Origin: Saprospira sp. CCB-QB6 | GTDB taxonomy: Bacteria; Bacteroidota; Bacteroidia; Chitinophagales; Saprospiraceae | Direction: 5' to 3' | Assembly: GCF_028464065.1 (NCBI RefSeq) | Contig: NZ_CP116808.1 | Span: 186,001-250,000, forward strand | Length of the DNA stretch: 64,000 nt | Shown: positions 49,264 to 58,422 of the stretch, one piece after another | Position numbering within the stretch: position 1 is the stretch's first letter | How the letters are laid out: each line of letters starts with the position of its first letter | Program-made: the position numbers and the translations under genes | Notes under the pieces: model-generated | What the model saw: only the letters and a program-made list of their open reading frames with translations | Told to the model about the DNA's origin: nothing | The model's database searches: none

Positions 49264-51893
49264 CTTATAATTATTACGCTTTGGCTTTTTTTTCTCATAT
49301 ATTTTTTTTGCTTAATAGTTTCTTCCTCATAATCAATTAACCCGACCGCTTTGCTCTTTCTAGTAGAGTATTCCCACTGTAATAGCTGATTTAGCACCTT
49401 AGAAGAACCTTTTGAATCTATAACATTTATACATTCATCATCATACCCTAACTTTTTAAATACAGCTTTTAACACTTGTTGATCTGTAGGCCCCTCTACA
49501 AATAAAGTGGGCTTATCAATACCACCAATCTTATTCATAGCTCTTATCCATGCACTCAGTTCTTTTTTCTTCTCTAATTCTTTCAGTAAATATGTAGATT
49601 GGTTATAGAAACTTTCAGGAAGCTCCTTTTCTAAACCTCCATCCTTAAAAACACGTATAGAGTCTGTTTTTCCCTGATCAATACTATGAATAATTACATC
49701 TTTATGATTCAGTAGTGCCTTTGTTTCACTGTCATCAATGACCATTACCCGCAGCTTATGTATAAAATACTCTGAATGTGTCTCCACTAAAAATTGTACT
49801 CCATGTTTGATAGCATCAACCATAAAGTCCACTAATTTGGCTTGAAGGTCAGGATGTAAATGAATTCCAGGCTCTTCGATGATCAGCATTCCTTTTTTTT
49901 CAGAAAAAGCATAAATAGCGGTCTGTATTATAAGGGGAACCAATTGAGTATGCCCAAAACCTCTATCGGCTAAGTTGAGGGCTTCTTCTGGTTTTGCGGG
50001 GTTGCCAATTAAGGCTCGAACATTTTTCTCTTGAATAGGTGCTACAAAAAATTGTTCTTCATCCCTTGTTAGGCCAAAGTTTTTTGCCCACTTTTGGATA
50101 AATTCATTTTTTTCATTTTCCTTATTATTTCTACCAGAAGACGATTTATTTTTATCTTTCGTTTCCCTATTTCTACCCGAGGACAATTTATTCTGAATCT
50201 GTAGCAATTGAGCTAATGCTTGGTTGATATGATAGTTTTCTGATTCATCTGCCCTATATATATATTGTTGGTAACCTCTTCGCGAAGAGATATAGCTAAG
50301 ATTAAATTCTTGATAAAAAGAGTTAATGACTTGAATTCCTTTAGTTTCTAAGTTTAAATATAAATCTGTCTTAGCATTTTCATCTACTGCAAGGTCTTCA
50401 CTCAACAATATATCGTTGAGTAAAAGCTCGCTATTGAATACTTCCTCTGTCTTTAACTCATCTAAACTTGCTTTGGAAAGATTTCTAACAGGCCCCTCAT
50501 ACTTTTCAAATAAAAGTTCTGACAAATAAATTTCTCCCGATATTATTTTGTCAATCTGTTCTGTCCAATATGTTTTAGTTTCAAGGCGATCACCAATAGA
50601 CTCTTCCAAGTCTGGAACGCCTAACTGCTTAACATTTTCTTTTAAATGCTTCTTGATTTTTGTTATAACAAAATTATGTATATCGGACCGAAGACTAGAT
50701 TCCGTTGTTCGTATTTTTTCTACCTTGATAAAATTATGAATAGCCTCAGTCATTCTACTTTTTTCTAAGAAAAGCTCTTTTTCGACTGCCTTATATTCAA
50801 TCTCTCTTCTATCACATTCAGCCCTATCTTCTACAGTTAATTCTCTAATAGCTTCATGTTGTATCGAATTTTCTTCTTGTTCCTTCTTTTTATCTAAATC
50901 GTCCTTTTCTTCTTTTAACTCATCTAGCCTTTTCCGTAGTTTCAGAAAAGTGGCTTCATCTTCGATTGGTAGGTTTTCTATTTCTGTTTCTATTACTCTA
51001 ATCAGCTGATTTATTTCTGTTTTCTCTAGCTCAAATTCATTTACTTCTTCAAGTTCGGCTAAAGCCTTTTGTTCTTTTTCCTGAATTCTTCCTATTAGCT
51101 CTTCAAGCTCCTGATCTAGTTGCTTAGCTTTTTCTCTAAGTTTTTCAATATTCTCTGCCAGCTCGATAAGGTTACCCCCCGCTCTTTTCGTGTAGTCTTC
51201 AATTCTTCCATCTTCAGCTATTATTTCAGCTGAAATTTTAGGGATTAAGGAGAGGTACTTATCTTCTAATTCTATTTGTTGCCGCTCTATAATATTATTT
51301 CTTGCCTCTAGAGATAACTGATCCCATATCTTATAAAGGAATAACGCTATTTTAAAATCAGGTAAGCTTAGTATTTCATTCAATATGAATTTGTAGTTAA
51401 CATAAAGTTCTGACTTTTCTGGACTTACATTTTTTTGGCCCTGAAGAAGAATATCAAAATTTTCATCATTTCGACTAACGGCCAAAAAAAACTCATTGAG
51501 CACTCCAACCTTCCCATCAGCAAAAGCAGCTTCTCGTTGATTTTTTTCATAGCTAAGTTTTAATTGAATAGCTTTTATAGCCTGTTCTGGGTCAGGCTCT
51601 TTTTCTATATCTATATTTTTCAATAAGATTTCAAACCCAATACTACAATCTTTGTCACAGTCTCGATTACGAACAGATTCAAAGCCTCCCAAACCATCAA
51701 CCCCTTCACCAAAAGCAAGTTTACTCCACTGATGTCGATTCAAACTATTTTCTAATAAAAGCAAAGCCTTAGAAACAGTGCTTTTACCCGAGCTATTTCC
51801 TCCAATCAGTAGGTTCAGTTTTTTAAAGTCAAATTCAGCTTCTTTATAGAGTCTAAAGTTTTTGAGTTTTAATTTTTGCAGTTGATAAGCCAT
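49260..51893 (-). CDS. OLD-like AAA ATPase with TOPRIM domain
   Basis: 877 residues. An SMC/RecF-type ATPase split by a coiled coil. The Walker A is LLIGGNSSGKSTVSKALLLL (31-39). A long Glu/Lys-rich coiled coil spans about 225-400. The C-terminal half holds a signature-like NLADRGFGHTQLVPLI and the Walker B MLIIEEPGIHLHPDLQAKLV (about 668-680), with His in FLVETHSEYFIHKLR. The end (about 795-877) is TOPRIM-like: PTLFVEGPTDQQVLKAVFKK and VGLIDYEEE. OLD/GajA-type proteins are nucleases in phage defence. It is transcribed with csm genes, 41 bases after csm5, so it may be a CRISPR accessory. Confidence 0.85.
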   Translation of the reverse strand: MAYQLQKLKLKNFRLYKEAEFDFKKLNLLIGGNSSGKSTVSKALLLLENSLNRHQWSKLAFGEGVDGLGGFESVRNRDCDKDCSIGFEILLKNIDIEKEPDPEQAIKAIQLKLSYEKNQREAAFADGKVGVLNEFFLAVSRNDENFDILLQGQKNVSPEKSELYVNYKFILNEILSLPDFKIALFLYKIWDQLSLEARNNIIERQQIELEDKYLSLIPKISAEIIAEDGRIEDYTKRAGGNLIELAENIEKLREKAKQLDQELEELIGRIQEKEQKALAELEEVNEFELEKTEINQLIRVIETEIENLPIEDEATFLKLRKRLDELKEEKDDLDKKKEQEENSIQHEAIRELTVEDRAECDRREIEYKAVEKELFLEKSRMTEAIHNFIKVEKIRTTESSLRSDIHNFVITKIKKHLKENVKQLGVPDLEESIGDRLETKTYWTEQIDKIISGEIYLSELLFEKYEGPVRNLSKASLDELKTEEVFNSELLLNDILLSEDLAVDENAKTDLYLNLETKGIQVINSFYQEFNLSYISSRRGYQQYIYRADESENYHINQALAQLLQIQNKLSSGRNRETKDKNKSSSGRNNKENEKNEFIQKWAKNFGLTRDEEQFFVAPIQEKNVRALIGNPAKPEEALNLADRGFGHTQLVPLIIQTAIYAFSEKKGMLIIEEPGIHLHPDLQAKLVDFMVDAIKHGVQFLVETHSEYFIHKLRVMVIDDSETKALLNHKDVIIHSIDQGKTDSIRVFKDGGLEKELPESFYNQSTYLLKELEKKKELSAWIRAMNKIGGIDKPTLFVEGPTDQQVLKAVFKKLGYDDECINVIDSKGSSKVLNQLLQWEYSTRKSKAVGLIDYEEETIKQKKYMRKKSQSVIIIR

Positions 51894-51934
51894 AGGTCTT
51901 TGAATCTAATTAAAAGTAATTAGGATTGTGGTAT

Positions 51935-53155
51935 TTATCTTTTCAATTCCCAATTGAGCTCTAAAAAGCCTGTAGGAATTCCATTTTCATTTAATTTTCT
52001 AGTTTTAGGGAAGAGTAATTCATCAGGATATCGACCTCTACGAGAATTCCGCTTAACAGCTAACCAATCTCTTTGAGAAAGCACCTCTTCATCATTTTTG
52101 GTATAAGCTGCCGCCCAGCCGCCTGTCATACTTTCCCAACCTGCGCCAGCTCCCACTCTAAGAATACAACTGCTGGCTTGTTGATCAATTAAATCTAAAA
52201 GCGTTTGTTCTATTTTTTCTAATGCTGGCATATAGTCGCCAATAGGAAGAGGATTTCCCTCCGCATCCCAAAAGTCCAATTCATTCTGAACCAAGCGCAA
52301 TGTATGTTTATTGATCAGTAGACATAAGGCCTGATGATCTTGTAGCAACCTTATTTTAGAGGCCTTCATAATAGGAGTCCGCATGTTTTGAATTGCCTTG
52401 ACCAAAGAACTGGGAATGCGAATTTCCACACGGGCTCTTGAAGCTGTAGGTACTACCTCCCAAAATGAAGACTGACGAAACTTTTCGCCCCATTTATCTC
52501 GATATAAGTTGATAATTCGACTTTTAATGACTGTCGTATTCGTTTTAAACATTGCATCTCCTACTTGTAAAAGTCTCAAGAGATCATTGTTAGGATCTTT
52601 GCCAAATATCTTTTCTTGAAGTTGGCGGTCAGACATTCGTCCACGACGATTCTTAAGCAGACCTCCATTATTAAAAAGATCTACCTCTTCATTAAGAATA
52701 GCTGTCGCAAAAAGCGCTGTACGTAGGCTTCCTTTTAAAGACGATCCCGGTAATGCCGGAAAAAGCTGACCAAAATGAAGCAAATGCAACTGTTCTTTTA
52801 ACTCATTTCTCGATGGCCGATAATCTAAATCCCGAATATTATCGGGCAAATCAATTTGTCGGCTACAAATACGGCTCGAATTAAAAACATCTCGTTGCTT
52901 TAAGAACTGGCTTAAAGCACCTGCCCCTTGATCAATAACATTGACCAAATCATTTACCTCGGCAAGACGATAAATACCTAGCGCCTCCGCTAACTTATTC
53001 AAATCAACCAGCCCTAATTTTTGCTCTTGAGGAAAATGTATATAATCAAAAGGAGGTTTCAAAAACTGGCCGTTGCCAATATGTAGTGGACTTAAACAGC
53101 GAATTTGCAATTCATAAACCTTATTCTTTGCGGCTTGATAGCGATCATTGTTCAT
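51935..53155 (-). CDS. csm5: Type III-A RAMP protein Csm5
   Basis: 406 residues from the ATG at 53155, which overlaps the csm4 stop as TAATG. The frame runs on to 53212 but the coupled start is preferred. Csm5 caps the crRNA 3' side of the Csm complex backbone. Features: YELQIRCLSPLHIGNG near the N-terminus, the RAMP signature FPALPGSSLKGSLRTALFAT near residue 140, and a Gly-rich LRVGAGAGWESMTGGW near the end, all typical of Csm5. LNWELKR closes the protein. Confidence 0.92.
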   Translation of the reverse strand: MNNDRYQAAKNKVYELQIRCLSPLHIGNGQFLKPPFDYIHFPQEQKLGLVDLNKLAEALGIYRLAEVNDLVNVIDQGAGALSQFLKQRDVFNSSRICSRQIDLPDNIRDLDYRPSRNELKEQLHLLHFGQLFPALPGSSLKGSLRTALFATAILNEEVDLFNNGGLLKNRRGRMSDRQLQEKIFGKDPNNDLLRLLQVGDAMFKTNTTVIKSRIINLYRDKWGEKFRQSSFWEVVPTASRARVEIRIPSSLVKAIQNMRTPIMKASKIRLLQDHQALCLLINKHTLRLVQNELDFWDAEGNPLPIGDYMPALEKIEQTLLDLIDQQASSCILRVGAGAGWESMTGGWAAAYTKNDEEVLSQRDWLAVKRNSRRGRYPDELLFPKTRKLNENGIPTGFLELNWELKR

Positions 53156-54255
53156 TAGGCTTCTGTTTTTGATAAAAAAATAGGTAGCATAATAGGATTG
53201 GTCGCTCGCCAAACAGGATGAAAAACCTTTGTTTCTTTAGGATTTAAATTATGTACTTGTCCCTGAGGTTCAAACTCAGTTTGCAAACAAGCAGCTGTTT
53301 CAAAAACATATAATCCTGCTTTCCGAAAACCCGAAGCATTATTTTCTGCTTCGCAATCCGTTACTATAGAGATATAGCCTCTTAATTTACCTAGCTGATA
53401 ATAACTATCCTTTAACTCAATTTGATTTAGCTCTTCTTTTGAGGGAGAATAAGTACCCAAGCTAATATAATGTTGACTTTTCTTTTCTGATTTTTTAATA
53501 TTCATTCTTTGCGCCTCTATCTCTGCTTCAAAGTGACCATGCCCTGTGCTTCTGTCAGTACCAATTCCTTGATCCGCTAACAAACGAAAAGCAGCTTTCA
53601 CCTTTTTCAAACTGTCTTCATTTTCTGTTTGTAAAATAAAAAATAGCCCCGCTTCTTCCTCAAAAAAGATCTTATCCATGCTGTAAGGAGTAGCCTGAAC
53701 TCCCTGCTCTAAATGCACATGATCTACGATATCCGTTTTCTGAACTTTAAGGCCTTTATTCTCTGCCTTTAATTCCTCTAACTTTTCCCATACTGCCAAA
53801 GTACATTTAGACTTAGAGTATAATAGCTTATAATCAGCAGTTAATGCTAAATCATTTAAGTTTTCACCTTTTAACAAAGCAAAAAAGCAGCCTTCTTCCA
53901 AAAAGCTTATTTTCTTCAGTTCTTTTTCTGTAAGCCCTAATGAGTCCTTTAATTCATCTAGCTTGAAGGGCAACTCATAGGGAAAAGAAGCTGGTTTAGG
54001 ATAAAGCCTAATTTTAGTTCCCTCCTTTTTATCCTCCCAAAAAGGAAAGGCTGAGCTTAGACGAAAACTATTCATAAAAGCCAGACCTGTCGCAGGATCA
54101 GCCAACTCATCAAAAAGTTGTAGTGCAGCAGCAAAGAGCGCAGACTGTATGCGATCAGAACTTAAATCTTTTTCTGAACGGTCATAGCGATTGGGAATTC
54201 CTCTAGAAAGGTGTAAACCGCCCTTAAAATTTTTCAAATAAAATCGGTAGTACAT
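53155..54255 (-). CDS. csm4: Type III-A RAMP protein Csm4
   Basis: 366 residues. Csm4 (Cas5-like) binds the crRNA 5' tag and contacts Cas10. The start MYYRFYLKNFKGGLHLSRGI, with SEKDLSSDRIQSALFAAALQ, follows the family pattern of a ferredoxin-like RAMP fold followed by S-D-x-L-x-S-A. A second Gly-rich region near residue 230 (LADQGIGTDRSTGHGHFEAE) is the G-x-G-x-x-x-x-x-G-x-G loop. It is 49 bases after csm3 and overlaps csm5 by TAATG. Confidence 0.92.
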   Translation of the reverse strand: MYYRFYLKNFKGGLHLSRGIPNRYDRSEKDLSSDRIQSALFAAALQLFDELADPATGLAFMNSFRLSSAFPFWEDKKEGTKIRLYPKPASFPYELPFKLDELKDSLGLTEKELKKISFLEEGCFFALLKGENLNDLALTADYKLLYSKSKCTLAVWEKLEELKAENKGLKVQKTDIVDHVHLEQGVQATPYSMDKIFFEEEAGLFFILQTENEDSLKKVKAAFRLLADQGIGTDRSTGHGHFEAEIEAQRMNIKKSEKKSQHYISLGTYSPSKEELNQIELKDSYYQLGKLRGYISIVTDCEAENNASGFRKAGLYVFETAACLQTEFEPQGQVHNLNPKETKVFHPVWRATNPIMLPIFLSKTEA

Positions 54256-54304
54256 AGAAGTAGTGATCTATCAGTTGAAAGAATATTAAACTAAAATGCT
54301 AAGA

Positions 54305-55054
54305 CTAGACTAACTGCTTAAGTACAGCATATTTACTCTTAAAGGCAGTAAGTTGGTTTACAGGCTCTCCTTCTTCTCCCAAGTAAAATTTTACTGATCG
54401 CTTAGTAATACTCTGCAGCTGAATTTTAATCTGGCCACTTCCTCTTGAACCATGCCCTCCTAAATAATCATCTTGCAATAAAGCCATGGCAGCAAATAGG
54501 TTAGAAAGTAGTTCGTGTTCATGTACACTACTAATTTCATCTCCTTCATGAATATTAAGCACCATTTCAAAATTGAACTTGGCTCCAGCAGGAACTCGTT
54601 CTAGTTGTCTTGGCATAGCCGCAGAAGTGATCCGGTCAATCACTACCTCTGTTTTAATTTCAGCAAATAAAGCTTCAGTTTGGTCAAGCTCATCAATAGA
54701 ATCTTCATCCAAGTAAGCATCCCGAACTAATACACGGGAAGGAATTTGACTCCTTTCACCATTTGCATTTCCAAATAGCTTTACTGAAATATCTGCAGAA
54801 TTTTCGGATGGTCCATTTTCCACCTTTCCCATTCGCTTTGTTCCAATTTGTCCCATCGCTAATTCGAGTAAAGAACGCAACTTCCCCTTTAATGAGCTTC
54901 CTGGAATATAAGGCTGATTGTTAACTGGGTGGCGAACAACTGAATTGTCAACCCCTCCAATAGAAAGGCTATTATTCGTCCCTCCAATATGTAATCCTGT
55001 TAGCAAAATAATGCTACCTTTTAAAATCTGCTTTTCTTTAATTTTATATGTCAT
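54305..55054 (-). CDS. csm3: Type III-A RAMP protein Csm3 (target RNA nuclease)
   Basis: 249 residues. Csm3 (Cas7-like) forms the backbone that cuts target RNA every six bases. The catalytic Asp is present at residue 36 in GGVDNSVVRHPVNNQPYIPG, followed by the RAMP signature SSLKGKLRSLLELAMG. VEVVIDRITSAA-type thumb residues (TEVVIDRITSAAMPRQLERV) and the Gly-rich YLGGHGSRGSGQIKI end are as expected. RNA-cleaving activity is therefore likely intact. Lies 44 bases after csm2. Confidence 0.95.
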   Translation of the reverse strand: MTYKIKEKQILKGSIILLTGLHIGGTNNSLSIGGVDNSVVRHPVNNQPYIPGSSLKGKLRSLLELAMGQIGTKRMGKVENGPSENSADISVKLFGNANGERSQIPSRVLVRDAYLDEDSIDELDQTEALFAEIKTEVVIDRITSAAMPRQLERVPAGAKFNFEMVLNIHEGDEISSVHEHELLSNLFAAMALLQDDYLGGHGSRGSGQIKIQLQSITKRSVKFYLGEEGEPVNQLTAFKSKYAVLKQLV

Positions 55055-55098
55055 GATTATTTGTATTAAAAGTGATCCACAATTTTAGCTTAGAAAGC

Positions 55099-55572
55099 TT
55101 AATCTCTTCCTCCACTTGCTTTATGAAATGCCAAAACAGCTTCAAACAAATCGCAAAAACGCCAAAATGCATCTTTAAACAATTTCCCTTTAAGCTCTCC
55201 ATTATGCTCCCCACACTCAGCTACTGCTGTATACATTTTGTCAAACTCCTTCTGAAAAAGTTCAATTCCTCTTCCGCCTCCTCGTCGAGCCGCATAAGCC
55301 ACCTTAGGGCTGAGTAATAGAAAAGACCTATATGCCTTATCCATTTTTAGATCAACCTTTAATTTATGTTCTTCAGTAGTAGACTCTGTTAAAGAAATTC
55401 CCTTCATTGTGGCCTGAATACGTTTCACTTCAGAGTACACATTCCGAATTTGAGAGGTTGTCATATAATTTTTAGCTAAAGCAGCACCTAGTTTTTGTGC
55501 ATATTTAATCCCCAAACTATTTAGTTTAACCTTGATCCATTCCGGCTTAAAATCTGCCTTAAAATCATCCAT
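55099..55572 (-). CDS. csm2: Type III-A small subunit Csm2
   Basis: 157 residues, all-helical small subunit of the Csm complex that lines the target RNA path. Family blocks: KNYMTTSQIRNVYSEVKRIQ and SFLLLSPKVAYAARRGGGRG, then ELFQKEFDKMYTAVAEC and KDAFWRFCDLFEAVLAFHKA. These match the usual Csm2 T-T-S-Q-I-R and L-L-x-P-K-x-A-Y-A motifs. It starts 9 bases after the cas10 stop. Its presence makes the locus subtype III-A (or close to it) rather than III-B. Confidence 0.92.
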   Translation of the reverse strand: MDDFKADFKPEWIKVKLNSLGIKYAQKLGAALAKNYMTTSQIRNVYSEVKRIQATMKGISLTESTTEEHKLKVDLKMDKAYRSFLLLSPKVAYAARRGGGRGIELFQKEFDKMYTAVAECGEHNGELKGKLFKDAFWRFCDLFEAVLAFHKASGGRD

Positions 55573-55581
55573 AACAAATAT

Positions 55582-58326
55582 TTATTTATTGGTTCTTTTC
55601 AATTTTTTTGCATCCTTTGCTCGAGTTTCAAACTCTGCCCAACGAGCAGCAATATTCAATAACTCTAGAAAATGATAATGAGACTTATGCTCAAAACTAT
55701 CATCTCTATTTACTCCAGTATATCTATTCGTAAAGATTCCTGCCTTAATTTTTTCTAGTGCTTTTTTAGATTCCAAAAGTTCCTCTTGATAGTCTACTAT
55801 ATCTAGTCCAGAAGACACAATTTGATCTCCATAGCTTTCTCTGAGCAACTTTTCATAATTCTGAAATAAACTTTTACTCAAACGGCCTAAATCATAGGCA
55901 GCCATCCATATCCAACGAGGAGAGTTTTTTTCTACATTATATCCCTTCATCATTTTATAGTAGCTCTGAATCCGGCCTAAGATACTTCTAGGTAGTCCCC
56001 CTCTTTGTTTAGCCAGCTTATCTTCCTTGACCTTCTTTAAATCATTAAAGAGATGATGTACCAACTTAAACTCTGTATCCCAATGCAAAGCATGGTCTAA
56101 AAATGCAATACTATTTTTCTTTCGAAGAGCTTCCTTCCCATCTTCCTCAAACTTATGTTTTTTAGCCTGCTCTTCTAATTTCCCAGCAATTTCAGCAGCC
56201 TTTAAAATGGGAAACTTTTCTCGCACAATAGCCAGTCCTCCAGATAAAGTCAAGCGATCTTTTTCTGTCAATGAGCAACCAAAGCGTTCAAAATCTTCCT
56301 TAATTTCCATGGCCATCTTTATTAAGATGTTCCAACGCCCCACAATAAAGAGATCATCACCACCAGCATAAATAATTTGACTGTACTCACTGATTTTATT
56401 CTCCGGCTCTTCAACTGTTTTTTCATCTTCCCAAATGCGATTCAACCAGCCCTTAAAAAACCAATCTAATTGATGTGAAACAGCACTATAATAAGCCAAA
56501 CTTAAATGGGGCCGTACCAATTTATTCTTAGAGTCGATATAGGGAATATGTTCTTGAAAGGTTGCGCCCAAACCATCTACATCCATACGCAAAACGCCTA
56601 AGCGGGTAAACAAACCTTCCTCTAATTTTTCTCTATTCTTAAGTTGCTCTTTCTGTTGCTCTGGAGATAGGTTGCTCGCTAATTCTTCAAAAGTTTTTGG
56701 CCGAATAGATTCATCCTCCATTTTTGCAATGGAATTCCCCCCATAAACGGTAATAAAATCTACTGTTTTAAGTGCTTTCCCGATAGATGAACTACTTTTT
56801 TCATCTACTTTTTTCAAGGCCCAAATAGTTTGCACCTTATTTCTGTCTAATTTTTTCCAAAGCTCATCTCCCATTGTAATGAATACATCTACCACAGCTA
56901 AACCGTATTCTCTAGCATGGCGCAAAGGCTGAAGATGTGCAGAAGACTCGCGAGGAGAATACTTAGCTATTCCTCCAGCTGTTTTCTTTGCAAATAAAAC
57001 TTCATCCAACTCCTCTATTTTTTCATCCACAGAAAAAACTAAATACTTAGCTTCTCGTAGTCTTCGGCCCGCAATAATTTGCATGGCGCTATCTTCAGAC
57101 AAGAAACTAACGCCCTTGGCCTCAAAGGTCTCTAATTTGCTCTCAAGTTTTTGTTTTGCCGCTATAAAATAATTGGGCTCTATAGTTTCAGTTTTATCTT
57201 CTGTTGTATCCCAAAACCAAATCTTCCGCTCATTCGCTGAAATCATATCCCCAGTCATGGCATCATGCCGTTGAGCAGAGATCTCTTCCTCTATTGGATC
57301 AAAAAAATGAGCCGTATTTTTTATATGAAAAGCAAGTTGCCGCTTTTTTGCTCGACCAATTTTTTCTTGAAAAAGCGTTTCTATAGCCTGAGTTAAGCCT
57401 TCCGGTTTTGACTGGTTCAAATCGGATTCCACTACTGGCTGATAAGCCATTATCACAGATAGTTTTTCAGCATACTGCTTAAATAAAGCTTTTTGCAAAC
57501 GTTGAATAAAACTTCCCTCTCCTTCAAGATCTAAGGTAGCTTGCAACTTTTTTGTATGTGGGAGCAAAAGAAAGAAGTTTCCTCCAGAAGCATAAATTAC
57601 CTGCCCATCTACAAGTTCTAGTTCCTTCATCAGTAGCTGCAAAACAACATCCCCCAACAGCTGAATATAAAAACTGCGACCTTTTAGGTTTTTAGAGGCA
57701 TTCTTACTAGCTATTCCATAAATATAATTTTGGATACCTGAAATATCCGCTCGAACTAATGCAAAGGCTTTTTCCTCCCGTTTTTCTTCTTGCTCCAATT
57801 GACAAAGGCTATACACAACAGCAGCACGCAAACGATTGAAGTCAAAAAAAGAAACATCAGCATGAGCCTGACTCACTGAAGGCAAGCGAGAAGCATAGTG
57901 CTCTAATAAGGTATGCAGTTTTATGCTATACCTTTTCAAGTCCTTAAGCCCAGTAGTAGGCAGCTCATTCACATCCCTTTTAAAGGCCTTCCATAATTCC
58001 GCTTTTGCCACTTCTGCATCTTTTATTTCCGACTTTTTCAAAGGAAAACCCTTTTCATCTAATTCTTGTACAGAAGGAAAAATACCATAAGCTCTTTTTT
58101 TCTCTGGATTTTTCAAGCCTTCCATTGGAGACATCAAAACTTCATGCTTTGCATGAACATCTGCTCCAGCAGCAGCCAGTTTACTCGCTCTAGCTAAAAA
58201 TTGCTGATAAAGTTCCTCCTGTCCTTCTACATATTCAGCCCGTTTCGCTTCCATTCCTGGAATATCTTCTAAAAGCGCTGCTATATATAACTTATATGCC
58301 TGCTCTTTGCTCATTTGATGCTCCAT
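55582..58326 (-). CDS. cas10: Cas10/Csm1, cyclase intact, HD motif degenerate
   Basis: 914 residues from the ATG at 58326; MSKEQ at 58314 is an alternative. Large subunit of the type III-A effector. The Palm polymerase/cyclase motif is intact: IIYAGGDDLFIV, with GGDD at 655-658, so cyclic oligoadenylate synthesis is possible. A first Palm-like domain (LVRADISGIQNYIYGIASKN, about 190-210) and the helical C-terminal D4 domain are present. The N-terminal HD nuclease is not intact: the usual LLHDIGK reads ALLEDIPG, and the later S-L-x-D-H segment reads SFFDFNR. DNase activity is probably absent. First gene of the operon. Confidence 0.94.
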   Translation of the reverse strand: MEHQMSKEQAYKLYIAALLEDIPGMEAKRAEYVEGQEELYQQFLARASKLAAAGADVHAKHEVLMSPMEGLKNPEKKRAYGIFPSVQELDEKGFPLKKSEIKDAEVAKAELWKAFKRDVNELPTTGLKDLKRYSIKLHTLLEHYASRLPSVSQAHADVSFFDFNRLRAAVVYSLCQLEQEEKREEKAFALVRADISGIQNYIYGIASKNASKNLKGRSFYIQLLGDVVLQLLMKELELVDGQVIYASGGNFFLLLPHTKKLQATLDLEGEGSFIQRLQKALFKQYAEKLSVIMAYQPVVESDLNQSKPEGLTQAIETLFQEKIGRAKKRQLAFHIKNTAHFFDPIEEEISAQRHDAMTGDMISANERKIWFWDTTEDKTETIEPNYFIAAKQKLESKLETFEAKGVSFLSEDSAMQIIAGRRLREAKYLVFSVDEKIEELDEVLFAKKTAGGIAKYSPRESSAHLQPLRHAREYGLAVVDVFITMGDELWKKLDRNKVQTIWALKKVDEKSSSSIGKALKTVDFITVYGGNSIAKMEDESIRPKTFEELASNLSPEQQKEQLKNREKLEEGLFTRLGVLRMDVDGLGATFQEHIPYIDSKNKLVRPHLSLAYYSAVSHQLDWFFKGWLNRIWEDEKTVEEPENKISEYSQIIYAGGDDLFIVGRWNILIKMAMEIKEDFERFGCSLTEKDRLTLSGGLAIVREKFPILKAAEIAGKLEEQAKKHKFEEDGKEALRKKNSIAFLDHALHWDTEFKLVHHLFNDLKKVKEDKLAKQRGGLPRSILGRIQSYYKMMKGYNVEKNSPRWIWMAAYDLGRLSKSLFQNYEKLLRESYGDQIVSSGLDIVDYQEELLESKKALEKIKAGIFTNRYTGVNRDDSFEHKSHYHFLELLNIAARWAEFETRAKDAKKLKRTNK

Positions 58327-58352
58327 TATTTTTTCTAGTATATAAACAAAAG

Positions 58353-58389
58353 AGACCTACAGCAATCCATTTAAAATTGCTGTAGGTCT
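58353..58389. promoter_or_regulatory. Perfect inverted repeat just upstream of cas10
   Basis: Two 14-base arms (agacctacagcaat, 58353-58366; attgctgtaggtct, 58376-58389) with a 9-base loop lie 27 bases before the cas10 ATG. On the minus strand the hairpin is followed by tcttttgttt, so it could be an attenuator or insulator between the IS and the operon, or an operator. It is a single unit, not a CRISPR repeat. Confidence 0.6.
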
Positions 58390-58422
58390 ATAAGTCTTTA
58401 TTTTTAATATAGGCTCTCCACC

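Noticed and set aside
55072-55317. Plus-strand ORFs in the csm region (also 57204-57386, 58005-58193, 50548-50739)
   Set aside because: Antisense to clear csm and ATPase coding sequence.
58353-58389. Hairpin upstream of cas10 as a CRISPR repeat
   Set aside because: Only one unit is present; there is no second copy or spacer.
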